Shown: piece by piece, positions 8,578 through 17,913 of the stretch | Position numbering within the stretch: the stretch's first letter is position 1 | Layout of the letters: every line of letters begins with the position of its first letter | From: Kluyvera sp040932435 | GTDB lineage: Bacteria; Pseudomonadota; Gammaproteobacteria; Enterobacterales; Enterobacteriaceae | Direction of reading: 5' to 3' | DNA: 64,000 nt | NCBI RefSeq assembly: GCF_040932435.1 | Contig: NZ_JBFQGA010000002.1 | Location: forward strand, 372,001-436,000 | The notes under the pieces: model-generated | Databases searched by the model: none | The model's input: only the letters and a program-made list of their open reading frames with translations | What the model was told of the DNA's origin: nothing | Made by a program: the position numbers and the translations under genes

Positions 8578-8657
8578 AAAAATGGCCAATATTTCTATTG
8601 GCCCGTCAAAGAGGAATTTCATCATTATTATTATCCCGAAGTTTTCACTCCGGATCT
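8576..8657 (-). ncRNA. chiX: ChiX (MicM/SroB) small RNA
   Basis: Read on the minus strand, the sequence contains the conserved ChiX core GAAATTCCTCTTTGACGGGC and ends in terminator hairpin GGCCAATA-GAAA-TATTGGCC followed by seven T. A variable 5' hairpin (CCGGAGT/ACTTCGG) and an AT-rich linker AATAATAATGAT precede the core, as in E. coli. ChiX silences chiP (chitoporin) and citA mRNA with Hfq and is titrated by chb transcript. The position between ybaP and ybaK is the E. coli location. The 5' end is an estimate. Confidence 0.9.
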
Positions 8658-8661
8658 TTCG

Positions 8662-8691
8662 ATTGTCGCTCAAAGTTACCGCAACTGCCAA
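8662..8691 (-). promoter_or_regulatory. Putative chiX promoter
   Basis: Minus-strand -35 TTGGCA (8691-8686) and -10 GACAAT (8667-8662), spacing 18, place the start 5-6 bases before the predicted ChiX 5' end. A -10-like TATACT at 8709-8714 on the plus strand could serve ybaK, so the two promoters may overlap. Confidence 0.5.
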
Positions 8692-8778
8692 GATCTAATG
8701 CGCAAGATTATACTATTTTTTAGTCCATTTTAGGGCGTATGCTGGGGGCATATCTCGTTTGTGGTAAGAAGGAAGGTT

Positions 8779-9258
8779 ATGACTCCCGCCGTTAAGTTAC
8801 TCGAAAAGAACAAAATCCCATTCAGCATCCACACCTACGATCACGATCCAAACGAAACCAATTTTGGCGACGAAGTGGTGCGCAAATTAGGGCTTAATGC
8901 CGATCAGGTTTATAAAACGCTACTGGTTGCCATCAACGGCGATATGAAACAGCTCGCCGTGGCGGTCACGCCGGTTGCCGGGCAGTTGGATCTGAAAAAA
9001 GTGGCCAAAGCGCTTGGCGCGAAAAAAGTGGATATGGCCGACCCGATGGTGGCTCAGCGCGTGACCGGGTATCTGGTCGGGGGCATCAGCCCGCTGGGAC
9101 AGAAAAAACGCCTGCCAACGGTGATTGACGCGCCGTCGCAGGAATTTACCTCAATTTATGTCTCGGGCGGGAAGCGTGGGCTGGATATTGAACTGGCCGC
9201 GGGCGATTTGGCCAAAATCCTCGGCGCAACCTTTGCGGATATTGCGCGCCGGGATTGA
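8779..9258 (+). CDS. ybaK: YbaK, Cys-tRNA(Pro)/Cys-tRNA(Cys) deacylase
   Basis: 159 aa when started at ATG 8779 (GGAAGG five bases upstream); the GTG 18 bases earlier is in frame but gives an N-terminal extension absent from E. coli YbaK. Single YbaK/aaRS editing domain, with the conserved VAVTP and GYLVGGISPLGQKK motifs; the latter contains the essential Lys and the GxxxP loop. The enzyme clears cysteine mischarged on tRNA(Pro) in trans. BIME repeats follow. Confidence 0.93.
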   Translation: MTPAVKLLEKNKIPFSIHTYDHDPNETNFGDEVVRKLGLNADQVYKTLLVAINGDMKQLAVAVTPVAGQLDLKKVAKALGAKKVDMADPMVAQRVTGYLVGGISPLGQKKRLPTVIDAPSQEFTSIYVSGGKRGLDIELAAGDLAKILGATFADIARRD

Positions 9259-9317
9259 TAACGCGATTTTCATGTTACACCCCTGATGACATCGCACGCG
9301 CCATCCGACAATGTGCG

Positions 9318-9415
9318 CCTAACTGCCTGATGGCGCTGCGCTTATCAGGCCTACAATACGGTAGGCCGGATAAGGCGTTTACGCCGCCATCCGGCAAGGT
9401 GCGCCATCCGGCAGC
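9318..9415. repeat. BIME (REP pair) between ybaK and ushA
   Basis: Palindrome TGCCTGATGGCGCTGCGCTTATCAGGC is followed by GCCGGATAAGGCGTTTACGCC...ATCCGGC in the opposite sense and a partial third ATCCGGC copy. Sits between two convergent genes. Confidence 0.88.
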
Positions 9416-9422
9416 GCCGAAC

Positions 9423-11075
9423 CTACTGCCAGCTCACTTCCCCTTTCGGTTCGTAAGCATTCACATCCAGCGGTGAGTTTTGCTCGATATACTGCTTCAA
9501 TACCTCAGCATCAATAAAGCCGGTATTCACGTATCCCGGTTTGGTATCGATCTTCGGATAGCCGTCGCCACCGGTGGCGTTAAAGCTTAGGGTTGCCATA
9601 CGGTAAGTTTTCGCCGGATCAACCGCTTCACCTTTGATTTTCAGATCCTGAAGCTGCCCATCTTTTGCCACAAAACTGACGTTCGCAAACTGCGGATAGG
9701 CGCCGGAATCCGGCTTCATCTGAGCCACGGCGGTCAAATACTCAACCACCTCTTTCCCGCTCATGTCGGCATAGACCACCACGTTACCGAACGGCTGTAC
9801 CTTCAACACGCTCTTGTAGGTAATATTCCCAGCCTCAATTGAATCGCGAATGCCACCGCCGCTCATCACGCCGAAATCAGCGCTAGTACGCGCCATTTGC
9901 GCCGCCAGAATCAGATGCCCCATATTGGTCTGCACAAAGCGCACCTTGCTGCGGTCGCCTTCCAAGTGCCCGTTGACGCTGCCGACTTTAACATCCAGCT
10001 GCGCCTTGCCTTTGCTCTGGAACGGCGTCAGCAGCGACAGCATCTGTGGGTTTTCCGGGATTTGTGGCGTGTAGAGTACGCGCTCACTTTGCCCGTTATC
10101 ATAGGTCACTTTTTTCTTCAGGTTAACGGGGATCAGCTGATAGTGAACCAGCTTTAGCTCACCATTGCGGAATTCAAAGTCAGCGCGACCGACGTACTTG
10201 CCCCACTCGTGGGCCTGAACAATCCAGATGCCGTTTTGTTTATCCGGCGCGCACGGGGTGCCCGGCACATAGTCGACCTGCTTTTTATTCTCGGAAGCCA
10301 TGCATACCGGATCTTGTGAGTGACCACCCACAATCATCGCCAGTGAGCCTGCTGGCAGACTGCGCGCCATCTCTACGTCACCCGGCGCGTTGGAGCCATG
10401 ATCGCCGTTATCGTAGTGCCCCATATGGGTGGTAGCCAGAATCAGATCAGGCTTCTCGGTTTGCTGCAATTCTTGGATAACCAGCTTCGCTTCTTCCGCC
10501 GGTTTGCGGAATTCGATATCGGTAAAATATTCCGGGTTGCCGATTTTCGCCGTGTCGTCGGTGGTTAAACCGATGACGGCAATTTTCAGGTCCTGACGCT
10601 TAAACAGCGCCCAAGGTTTAAACAGGCGTTCGCCGGTGCTTTTTTGATAGATATTAGCCGAGAGAAACGGGAATTTTGCCCATTTCTCCTGTTGGCGAAG
10701 CACGCTCATCGGGTTATCGAATTCGTGGTTACCGACGGCCATCGCATCATAGCCCACGAGGTTCATACCGCGAAAATCGGGTTCGGCGTCCTGCAGGTCC
10801 GATTCTGGCACCCCGGTATTAATATCGCCGCCGGAGAGTAACAGTACGCTACCACCTTCCGCCGCAACCTCTTTACGAATACCGTCCACCAGCGTTTTTT
10901 GCGCGGCCAAACCGTATTCACCGTATTCACTGCGCCAGAAGTGCCCGTGATGATCGTTGGTATGAAGAATGGTGATTTTATAAGTTTTATCTTGTTGATA
11001 AGCCTGTGCCGGTAAGCTGGTTAACGATAAAGCCGCCAGCATCGCCAACGCCACGCCCCGTTTGACGAATCGCAT
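9423..11075 (-). CDS. ushA: UshA, periplasmic 5'-nucleotidase/UDP-sugar hydrolase
   Basis: 550 aa, the E. coli length. Sec signal peptide with cleavage after LPAQA at about residue 25. Metallophosphoesterase domain follows with metal-ligand motifs HTNDHHGHFW, SGGDINTG, GNHEFD and GGHSQD; the C-terminal 5'-nucleotidase domain (about 360-550) contains the substrate-binding FNATGGDGYP loop. The enzyme degrades UDP-glucose and nucleotides in the periplasm so that nucleosides can be imported. Convergent with ybaK across a BIME. Confidence 0.97.
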   Translation of the reverse strand: MRFVKRGVALAMLAALSLTSLPAQAYQQDKTYKITILHTNDHHGHFWRSEYGEYGLAAQKTLVDGIRKEVAAEGGSVLLLSGGDINTGVPESDLQDAEPDFRGMNLVGYDAMAVGNHEFDNPMSVLRQQEKWAKFPFLSANIYQKSTGERLFKPWALFKRQDLKIAVIGLTTDDTAKIGNPEYFTDIEFRKPAEEAKLVIQELQQTEKPDLILATTHMGHYDNGDHGSNAPGDVEMARSLPAGSLAMIVGGHSQDPVCMASENKKQVDYVPGTPCAPDKQNGIWIVQAHEWGKYVGRADFEFRNGELKLVHYQLIPVNLKKKVTYDNGQSERVLYTPQIPENPQMLSLLTPFQSKGKAQLDVKVGSVNGHLEGDRSKVRFVQTNMGHLILAAQMARTSADFGVMSGGGIRDSIEAGNITYKSVLKVQPFGNVVVYADMSGKEVVEYLTAVAQMKPDSGAYPQFANVSFVAKDGQLQDLKIKGEAVDPAKTYRMATLSFNATGGDGYPKIDTKPGYVNTGFIDAEVLKQYIEQNSPLDVNAYEPKGEVSWQ

Positions 11076-11249
11076 AATTCTCTCCCTGAGTGAATAACAA
11101 CCGCAGAAATTACGACGCTATGAAATAATAGTCGAATTTCTTTTCAGAAATGAGACTTCCTTCAAACGTCTTAGGCAGGTATCTTAGTCTGATAATTATT
11201 ATTAAAGCGTATATCCCCAACATCGCTCGATTAAATACAAGTGGAATCT

Positions 11250-12470
11250 ATGGCAATTTCTGAAACCAGCCCTACCCGGCCTGGCCCTTCTGCGTCTTCG
11301 CAACAGGGCCGCACCTCGTTTCGCATCTTGGGAGCAATCAGCCTCTCCCACCTGTTAAACGATATGATCCAGTCGCTGATCTTGGCGATTTACCCATTGC
11401 TGCAGTCGGAGTTTTCACTGACGTTTGTGCAGATCGGTATGATCACTCTAACCTTCCAGCTCACCTCGTCGCTGTTCCAGCCGGTTATCGGCTACATCAC
11501 CGATAAGCGCTCGATGCCGTGGTCGCTGCCGGTGGGCATGTGCTTTACCTTAACTGGCCTTGTGCTATTGGCGCTGGCGGGCAGTTTCGAGATGGTGCTA
11601 TTAGCCGCGGCTTTGGTAGGCACCGGTTCTTCGGTATTTCATCCCGAATCCTCTCGCGTGGCGCGGATGGCCTCCGGTGGTCGTCACGGTCTGGCACAGT
11701 CTATTTTCCAAGTGGGCGGTAACTTCGGTAGCTCGCTGGGGCCATTGCTGGCGGCAGTCATCATCGCGCCTTATGGCAAAGGCAACGTTGCCTGGTTTGT
11801 GCTCGCCGCCCTGCTGGCGATTGTGGTTCTGGCGCAGGTCAGCCGTTGGTATGCCGCGCAGCATCGTATGAACAAAGGGAAACCTAAAGCGCCGATCGTT
11901 AATCCGCTGCCGAAGAACAAGGTTATTCTCGCCGTTTCTATCCTGTTAATGCTGATTTTCTCGAAATACTTCTATATGGCGAGTATTAGCAGCTATTACA
12001 CCTTTTATCTGATACAAAAATTCGGATTATCGGTACAAAATGCCCAGATTCATTTATTCACCTTCCTGTTTGCCGTTGCCGCAGGCACGGTGATTGGCGG
12101 GCCTGTCGGTGATAAAATCGGTCGTAAATATGTTATTTGGGGCTCTATCCTCGGCGTTGCGCCATTTACGCTTCTTTTACCCTACGCCACGCTGTGGTGG
12201 ACCGGTATTTTGACGGTCATTATTGGATTTATCCTCGCATCCGCGTTTTCTGCCATCTTGGTTTACGCACAGGAGCTTTTACCAGGCCGTATCGGCATGG
12301 TTTCCGGGCTATTCTTCGGTTTCGCTTTCGGCATGGGAGGCTTGGGTGCCGCGGTGTTGGGGCTGATTGCCGACCATACCAGCATTGAATTGGTCTACAA
12401 AATATGTGCTTTCCTACCACTTATTGGGATGTTGACCATATTCTTACCTGATAACCGGCAAAAACACTAA
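11250..12470 (+). CDS. fsr: Fsr, fosmidomycin-resistance MFS efflux protein
   Basis: 406 aa with the ATG at 11250, equal to E. coli Fsr; a GTG three codons earlier is less likely. Twelve-helix major facilitator layout, with the conserved loop GYITDKRSMP between helices 2 and 3 and a second GDKIGRKYV loop half-way. The E. coli protein exports fosmidomycin. Divergent from ushA. A possible rho-independent hairpin (AGCCAAAGTATTATTTTGGCT) starts within 10 bases of the stop. Confidence 0.93.
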   Translation: MAISETSPTRPGPSASSQQGRTSFRILGAISLSHLLNDMIQSLILAIYPLLQSEFSLTFVQIGMITLTFQLTSSLFQPVIGYITDKRSMPWSLPVGMCFTLTGLVLLALAGSFEMVLLAAALVGTGSSVFHPESSRVARMASGGRHGLAQSIFQVGGNFGSSLGPLLAAVIIAPYGKGNVAWFVLAALLAIVVLAQVSRWYAAQHRMNKGKPKAPIVNPLPKNKVILAVSILLMLIFSKYFYMASISSYYTFYLIQKFGLSVQNAQIHLFTFLFAVAAGTVIGGPVGDKIGRKYVIWGSILGVAPFTLLLPYATLWWTGILTVIIGFILASAFSAILVYAQELLPGRIGMVSGLFFGFAFGMGGLGAAVLGLIADHTSIELVYKICAFLPLIGMLTIFLPDNRQKH

Positions 12471-12726
12471 GTTATAGGCAGCCAAAGTATTATTTTGGCT
12501 GCCGTCATCTCTCCGCAAACTCGCCTCCCGCCTGACTTCCCGTACCCAGCTTTCACTTTTGTGCCATTTACTCTCAAAAATTCAACTTTTTAGCTAAATT
12601 CAAGAATTATTCACAAACATAATAGTGAAAATTGTCATAAACTGTTATCAGGCTTTTTGGTTTTCAGGTTGTTTTGAACACTCTGCACCAAAAATGGAAC
12701 CACGCATCACGACGAAAGGAGACGGA

Positions 12727-14403
12727 ATGCATCACGCCACACCGCTAATCACCACCATTGTTGGTGGCCTTGTGCTCGCTTTTTTCCTTGGCATGATTGC
12801 CAATAAATTACGAATTTCACCACTGGTAGGTTATTTGTTAGCGGGCGTACTGGCCGGACCGTTTACTCCAGGATTTGTCGCTGATACCCAGCTTGCACCA
12901 GAGCTGGCAGAGCTAGGCGTGATTTTGCTGATGTTTGGCGTGGGTCTTCATTTTTCGCTTAAGGACCTGATGGCGGTAAAGTCGATAGCCATTCCCGGCG
13001 CGATTGCCCAAATCGCGGTTGCCACACTGCTGGGGATGCTGCTTTCCCACTTCTTAGGCTGGTCGATAATGACCGGTATCGTTTTTGGTCTGTGTCTTTC
13101 TACCGCCAGTACCGTGGTGCTGCTGCGAGCGCTGGAAGAACGCCAACTTATTGATAGCCAGCGGGGGCAAATCGCCATCGGCTGGCTTATTGTCGAAGAT
13201 CTGGTGATGGTGCTGACGCTGGTTCTGCTGCCTGCCGTTGCCGGGATGATGGAAAAAGAGAATATTGGTTTTGCCTCTCTGGCAATCGATATGGCTATCA
13301 CCATCGGTAAGGTCGTGGCGTTTATCGCCATCATGATGTTGGTAGGCCGCCGTTTGGTGCCGTGGATCCTGGCACGCAGCGCTGCCACCGGTTCTCGCGA
13401 ACTGTTTACCCTCTCGGTGCTGGCGCTGGCGCTGGGTATTGCCTTTGGTGCCGTTGAGCTGTTCGACGTCTCCTTCGCGCTGGGCGCGTTCTTCGCCGGC
13501 ATGGTGCTCAATGAGTCTGAGCTGAGCCATCGTGCCGCGCACGATACGCTGCCGCTGCGCGATGCGTTTGCGGTGCTGTTCTTTGTCTCTGTCGGCATGC
13601 TGTTCGACCCGTTGATTCTGATTGAGCAGCCGCTGGCGGTGCTGGCGACGCTGGCTATCATCGTCTTCGGCAAATCTCTCGCCGCATTCGGCCTCGTGCG
13701 CCTGTTCGGTCACTCTCAGCGTACCGCATTGACGATTGCCACCAGCCTCGCGCAAATTGGTGAATTCGCCTTTATCCTGGCGGGCCTCGGCATGGCGCTG
13801 AATCTGCTGCCGCAGGCCGGGCAAAATCTGGTGCTGGCAGGAGCTATCCTCTCCATTATGCTTAACCCGATACTGTTCTCGGTGCTGGAGAAATACCTCG
13901 AGAAAACGGAAACTCTTGAGGAGCAAACGCTGGAAGAGGCGCTGGAAGATGAAAAACAGATCCCGGTGGATATCTGCAACCATGCGCTGCTGGTCGGCTA
14001 TGGGCGCGTCGGCAGCCTGCTAGGCGAGAAGCTGATGGCGCAAGGGATCCCGTTGGTGGTGATTGAAACTTCACGCACCCGCGTGGATGAGCTGCGCGAG
14101 CGCGGCATTCGCGCGGTGCTGGGCAACGCGGCCAATGAAGAAATCATGGCGCTGGCGCACCTCGACTGCGCGCGCTGGCTGCTGCTGACCATTCCTAACG
14201 GCTACGAGGCGGGGGAAATTGTTGCCAGCGCCCGTGAGAAATGCCCACACCTTGAGATTATCGCGCGTGCGCATTATGACGATGAAGTGGCTTATATCAG
14301 CGAGCGTGGAGCGAATGAGGTGGTGATGGGCGAGCGGGAAATTGCTAAAACCATGCTGGGACTGCTGAGCTCACCATCGTTAAAAGAGGCGGTTAGCGGA
14401 TAA
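12727..14403 (+). CDS. ybaL: YbaL, CPA2-type cation/proton antiporter with RCK domain
   Basis: 558 aa from the ATG at 12727, which has AAAGGAG 6 bases upstream and gives the E. coli length; an in-frame GTG at 12625 would add 34 residues and is rejected. About twelve membrane helices form the KefB/C-like exchanger (residues 1-400), followed by a cytosolic linker rich in Glu and a TrkA-N/RCK nucleotide-binding domain beginning LLVGYGRVGSLLG near residue 420. Substrate has not been firmly assigned; potassium/proton exchange is likely from family. Confidence 0.92.
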   Translation: MHHATPLITTIVGGLVLAFFLGMIANKLRISPLVGYLLAGVLAGPFTPGFVADTQLAPELAELGVILLMFGVGLHFSLKDLMAVKSIAIPGAIAQIAVATLLGMLLSHFLGWSIMTGIVFGLCLSTASTVVLLRALEERQLIDSQRGQIAIGWLIVEDLVMVLTLVLLPAVAGMMEKENIGFASLAIDMAITIGKVVAFIAIMMLVGRRLVPWILARSAATGSRELFTLSVLALALGIAFGAVELFDVSFALGAFFAGMVLNESELSHRAAHDTLPLRDAFAVLFFVSVGMLFDPLILIEQPLAVLATLAIIVFGKSLAAFGLVRLFGHSQRTALTIATSLAQIGEFAFILAGLGMALNLLPQAGQNLVLAGAILSIMLNPILFSVLEKYLEKTETLEEQTLEEALEDEKQIPVDICNHALLVGYGRVGSLLGEKLMAQGIPLVVIETSRTRVDELRERGIRAVLGNAANEEIMALAHLDCARWLLLTIPNGYEAGEIVASAREKCPHLEIIARAHYDDEVAYISERGANEVVMGEREIAKTMLGLLSSPSLKEAVSG

Positions 14404-14404
14404 A

Positions 14405-14513
14405 TCGTAGGCCGGATAAGGCGAAGCGGCCATCCGGCAATAGTGTGCGCCGATATTGCCTGATGGCGCTACGCTTATCAGGCCTACAATGATGGTCATT
14501 GTAGGCCTTGAGC
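14405..14513. repeat. BIME between ybaL and gsk
   Basis: GCCGGATAAGGCGAAGCGGCCATCCGGC is followed by TGCCTGATGGCGCTACGCTTATCAGGC, then a short inverted repeat around ATGATGGTCAT (TGTAGGCC arms). Located between convergent genes, where it can serve as transcript end for both. Confidence 0.85.
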
Positions 14514-14516
14514 GGA

Positions 14517-15821
14517 TTATCGTTCCCAGTACGCCTCTTCGAGGCTATCTTCTTTTTCCGGCAGGCCGCGCGTCAGGCGCGGTGAATGCTGGTTCAATAC
14601 CTGATAACTCACCCGGTTGGCATACTTACACACCTGCGCCAGCGACGAATAGGTCAGCCAGCTATGCTGATGCTTGCTGGAATTGGGCACGTTGCTGCGG
14701 TGGTAGGCATTGGCGGTAATATCGTGCAGCAGCGCCGCCAGCGCGCCATCACCTGCGCCGTTGGTGTTCATGATTTTCTCAGGTCCGCCCATAAACGGCG
14801 CGATATGCGAGTAAATACGCAGCGGGTCCTGACAGTCTTTAAAGCGCACCGCGCGGCTAAATTCATACTGATTAAACTCGGCAATCGTTCCTGGCAACAG
14901 CGGGTGCTGCGTTTTACGCTTGGCGTCGTTTTCGGTGAACCCCGCCATGTACAGCCCGGTCGGCCCAGCGGTACATAACACCAGATCAACCCAGTCCAGC
15001 GCTTTATCTGACGCCTGCAGCGGGTCGCTGAGGCCCGTTAACGCTTCGGCCTCTTCTTCATTCATCGCCAGAATCGACACGTGCTCTTTGATAAAGCTCT
15101 GCCACCACTCAGGGCTGTCGGCGATAACGAACTTGGTCCCCAGCGTTAGCACCACCGGCACGTCATATTTTTTCGCGTAGGCGATAGCTTGCATGGTGGC
15201 GTCCGGCATCGGTTCGCCCGGTTTGCAGCGCACCAAGTAGGAGGTGAGCACCAGCGCAGATGCCCCGGCGATGACAGATTCTGGAATACTCTCCGGGCGC
15301 AGTTTGTTCATGTGCCCAGGGCTTATCGCAAAGGTACGTTCTCCCGCATCGCCAATCAGCGTAAAGCAGCGGCCAATCGGGCCATCAACGCCCTGCAGAT
15401 GGTTGAGGTCGGTACGGCTGGAGGTATTGCACAAATAACGGTAGGCGTAACCACCAATTTCAATATTGCTACACATCACGCCCAGCAGCACCGAGCGGTC
15501 GTCCGCCAGCACCGAGTAGTTGTGCATGGTGTTGCCAATGGTGCCGCCGGCAAACTGATGGGTAATTAAATTTTCGCGCACCAGCTCCTGGTACAGCGCT
15601 TCCGCTACATCGTCTTCAATCACCAGCGAATGCCCGGCGCTCAGACCGTAGCGCTCGATAAACGCGTCGTCGACTTTGGCCTCAATATCCACCAGCGTCT
15701 GGTCGATACCGACAACCCAGGAGGCACTGGTTTCACTTTCGGGCTGAATCTGCTGGAGCAGCGGATCGCGCGCGTCCACCGGGAAGTAATGTTTAGATTT
15801 GCGTTTACCGGGAAATTTCAT
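14517..15821 (-). CDS. gsk: Gsk, inosine-guanosine kinase
   Basis: 434 aa, the E. coli length. PfkB/ribokinase-type fold; the catalytic anion-hole motif NTNGAGDGALAALLHD is near residue 350 and the earlier GGTIGNTMHNYS segment forms the nucleoside-binding lid. Phosphorylates guanosine and inosine with ATP for purine salvage. In E. coli K-12 aes lies between gsk and hemH; here only 63 bp separate gsk from hemH on the same strand. Confidence 0.95.
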   Translation of the reverse strand: MKFPGKRKSKHYFPVDARDPLLQQIQPESETSASWVVGIDQTLVDIEAKVDDAFIERYGLSAGHSLVIEDDVAEALYQELVRENLITHQFAGGTIGNTMHNYSVLADDRSVLLGVMCSNIEIGGYAYRYLCNTSSRTDLNHLQGVDGPIGRCFTLIGDAGERTFAISPGHMNKLRPESIPESVIAGASALVLTSYLVRCKPGEPMPDATMQAIAYAKKYDVPVVLTLGTKFVIADSPEWWQSFIKEHVSILAMNEEEAEALTGLSDPLQASDKALDWVDLVLCTAGPTGLYMAGFTENDAKRKTQHPLLPGTIAEFNQYEFSRAVRFKDCQDPLRIYSHIAPFMGGPEKIMNTNGAGDGALAALLHDITANAYHRSNVPNSSKHQHSWLTYSSLAQVCKYANRVSYQVLNQHSPRLTRGLPEKEDSLEEAYWER

Positions 15822-15884
15822 GGTGATTTATGGATGGCAGTTAACAGGCGGGGAATAGTAGCACACTCCCCCGCCCACTTGCGA

Positions 15885-16847
15885 TTAGCGATACGACGCG
15901 GTCAAATTCACCATCATGTCGATATGCGCGGCATCATCGTTGAGTGCCGGAATGTACTCGTATTTCTGCCCGCCGGCTTCAAGGAATAGCTCACGGTTCT
16001 GTACCGCAATTTCTTCCAGCGTCTCTAGGCAGTCAGCGGAGAACCCCGGACACATCACCTGAATGTGCTTCACGCCTTTCTCCGCCAGCATTTTCAGCGT
16101 TTCATCGGTGTAGGGAGTCAGCCACGGCTCACGGCCAAAGCGCGACTGGAAAGTCATCATCACCTTGTCAGGCGAAATGCCGAGCGCAGAAACAAGCTCA
16201 CGAGTGGTATCGCGGCAGCGCTGCGGGTAATCGTCGCCTTCATGCGCATAGCGCTGCGGGATGCCGTGGTAGGAGAGTAGCAAAAGCTCCGGCTCGCCGT
16301 GGCGTGCAAACCCCTCGCGCGCGCTGGCGGCCAGCGCCTGAATATAATCACGATCCGTGGCGTAGTCACGAATGAAAGAGACGCTTGGAATGGCGCGTTT
16401 TTTCGCCAAAATACGCGCCAACTCATCCCATACGGCGGCGACGGTCGAGCAGGAATATTGCGGGTAAAGTGGCAATACGACAAGCTGGTCAACGCCCTGC
16501 GCCAACAGTTCATCCACCGCGCTTTGCAGCGACGGCGTACCGTAGCTCATGCCCAATACCACCGGAACATCCGGCAAACGCGCGGCCAATGCCTGTTGCT
16601 GCCGACGGCTGTATACCAGCAGTGGCGAACCTTCCTCCATCCACACGGACTGGTACAGCTTCGCTACGCGGGGCGCACGAATAGGCAGGATCACGCCGCG
16701 CAGCAGCGGCCACCAGAGTAGCGGATTGGTGTCGACCACGCGACGGTCGCTTAAGAATTGCAGCAGGTAACGCTTTATCGCGCCCGGCGTCGGCGCGTCA
16801 GGGGTGCCGAGGTTAACCAGCAGAATACCGGGTTTCTTAAAATGCAT
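15885..16847 (-). CDS. hemH: HemH, ferrochelatase
   Basis: 320 aa. Inserts ferrous iron into protoporphyrin IX, the last step of protoheme synthesis. The catalytic His is H194 in LLLSYHGIPQRY, and the second metal-site acidic residue lies in FSADCLETLEE near residue 270. N-terminal GILLVNLGTPDAP is a family hallmark. Membrane-peripheral; no signal peptide. A BIME separates it from adk. Confidence 0.96.
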   Translation of the reverse strand: MHFKKPGILLVNLGTPDAPTPGAIKRYLLQFLSDRRVVDTNPLLWWPLLRGVILPIRAPRVAKLYQSVWMEEGSPLLVYSRRQQQALAARLPDVPVVLGMSYGTPSLQSAVDELLAQGVDQLVVLPLYPQYSCSTVAAVWDELARILAKKRAIPSVSFIRDYATDRDYIQALAASAREGFARHGEPELLLLSYHGIPQRYAHEGDDYPQRCRDTTRELVSALGISPDKVMMTFQSRFGREPWLTPYTDETLKMLAEKGVKHIQVMCPGFSADCLETLEEIAVQNRELFLEAGGQKYEYIPALNDDAAHIDMMVNLTASYR

Positions 16848-16937
16848 TACCGCCTCTTATCGATTTAAATTGTTGATAATTGTAGCGGAAAAGTGAGGAA
16901 GAAAAACTAATTGCTGTAAGAGGTAAGGTGAGAATTT

Positions 16938-17014
16938 TTGCCTGATGGCGCTGCGCTTATCAGGCCTACAAAATAATCGTAGGCCGGATAAGGCATTTAT
17001 GCCGCCATCCGGCA
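16938..17014. repeat. BIME between adk and hemH
   Basis: TGCCTGATGGCGCTGCGCTTATCAGGC plus GCCGGATAAGGCATTTATGCC...ATCCGGC. The inner stem here is GGCA/TGCC in place of the usual GGCG/CGCC, another base-paired double change. Confidence 0.88.
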
Positions 17015-17023
17015 CGCTCGGTA

Positions 17024-17668
17024 TTAGCCGAGGATTTTTGCCAGCTCAGCGCGTACGTCAGCCACGGCCTGAGTACCGTCAACTTTGGCGTACTTGGTAT
17101 TACCCGCCTGCGCTTCTTTGGAGTAGTAACCGATAAGCGGCGCGGTCATCTGATGGTATTCCACCAGGCGTTTACGCACGGTTTCTTCCTGGTCGTCTTT
17201 ACGGGTGGTCAGCTCTTCGCCGGTCACATCGTCTTTACCTTCAACCTTCGGCGGGTTGAATTTGATGTGGTAAACACGGCCAGATGCCGCGTGAACGCGA
17301 CGACCAATGATACGGTCAACGATCAGCTCATCAGGAACGTCGAATTCCAGAACGTAGTCAACGTTGATGCCCGCTTCTTTCATGGCGTCAGCCTGCGGAA
17401 TGGTGCGCGGGAAGCCGTCCAGCAGGAAACCGTTGCGGCAATCTTCTTGGGAAATACGCTCTTTTACCAGCGCGATAACCAGTTCGTCGGTCACCAGTTT
17501 ACCCGCGTCCATGATGTCTTTAGCCTGTTTGCCCAGCTCGCTGCCAGATTTAACGGCGGCGCGCAGCATATCACCGGTGGAAATTTGCGGAATGCCATAT
17601 TTCTCCATGATGAACTGTGCCTGAGTTCCTTTACCTGCGCCAGGTGCGCCAAGCAGAATGATACGCAT
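17024..17668 (-). CDS. adk: Adk, adenylate kinase
   Basis: 214 aa. P-loop GAPGAGKGTQ at residues 7-16, AMP-binding DGFPRT near 84, and a long LID domain (about 118-160) without Cys, the usual Gram-negative non-zinc type. Balances AMP, ADP and ATP in the cytoplasm. Position between htpG and hemH matches E. coli. Confidence 0.97.
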   Translation of the reverse strand: MRIILLGAPGAGKGTQAQFIMEKYGIPQISTGDMLRAAVKSGSELGKQAKDIMDAGKLVTDELVIALVKERISQEDCRNGFLLDGFPRTIPQADAMKEAGINVDYVLEFDVPDELIVDRIIGRRVHAASGRVYHIKFNPPKVEGKDDVTGEELTTRKDDQEETVRKRLVEYHQMTAPLIGYYSKEAQAGNTKYAKVDGTQAVADVRAELAKILG

Positions 17669-17815
17669 TGCGAAAATCCCCTCAAAGGTTGTCGATATTT
17701 TTTTAAAAAGCGCTAAAAGATACCACCATCACGCAATTCGCTCAAGGAAGAGGGGCCGCGCTGAAACGGTTAACGGTGGGAATAGCGGGAAAATAGCAGC
17801 TTTAGGCGAAAAAAA

Positions 17816-17898
17816 GCCGGATAGCGGTGTATTCACCTTATCCGGCCTACTCTATCTGCGCCAAACGTAGGCCGGATAAGCGTTAGCGCCATCCGGCA
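17816..17898. repeat. REP pair between adk and htpG
   Basis: GCCGGATAGCGGTGTATTCACCTTATCCGGC (17816-17846) and GTAGGCCGGATAAGCG...CATCCGGC (17866-17898). The pair follows the htpG stop on the minus strand and precedes the adk leader. Confidence 0.85.
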
Positions 17899-17913
17899 TG
17901 ACGTCCTCGTCCC

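Noticed and set aside
13054..13983. 309-codon and 241-codon frames antisense to ybaL
   Set aside because: Fully inside ybaL with low-complexity Gln/His/Arg composition; shadows of a GC-rich gene.
17669..17815. Possible small gene between adk and htpG
   Set aside because: Only the adk leader and REP sequences; no frame with a ribosome site.
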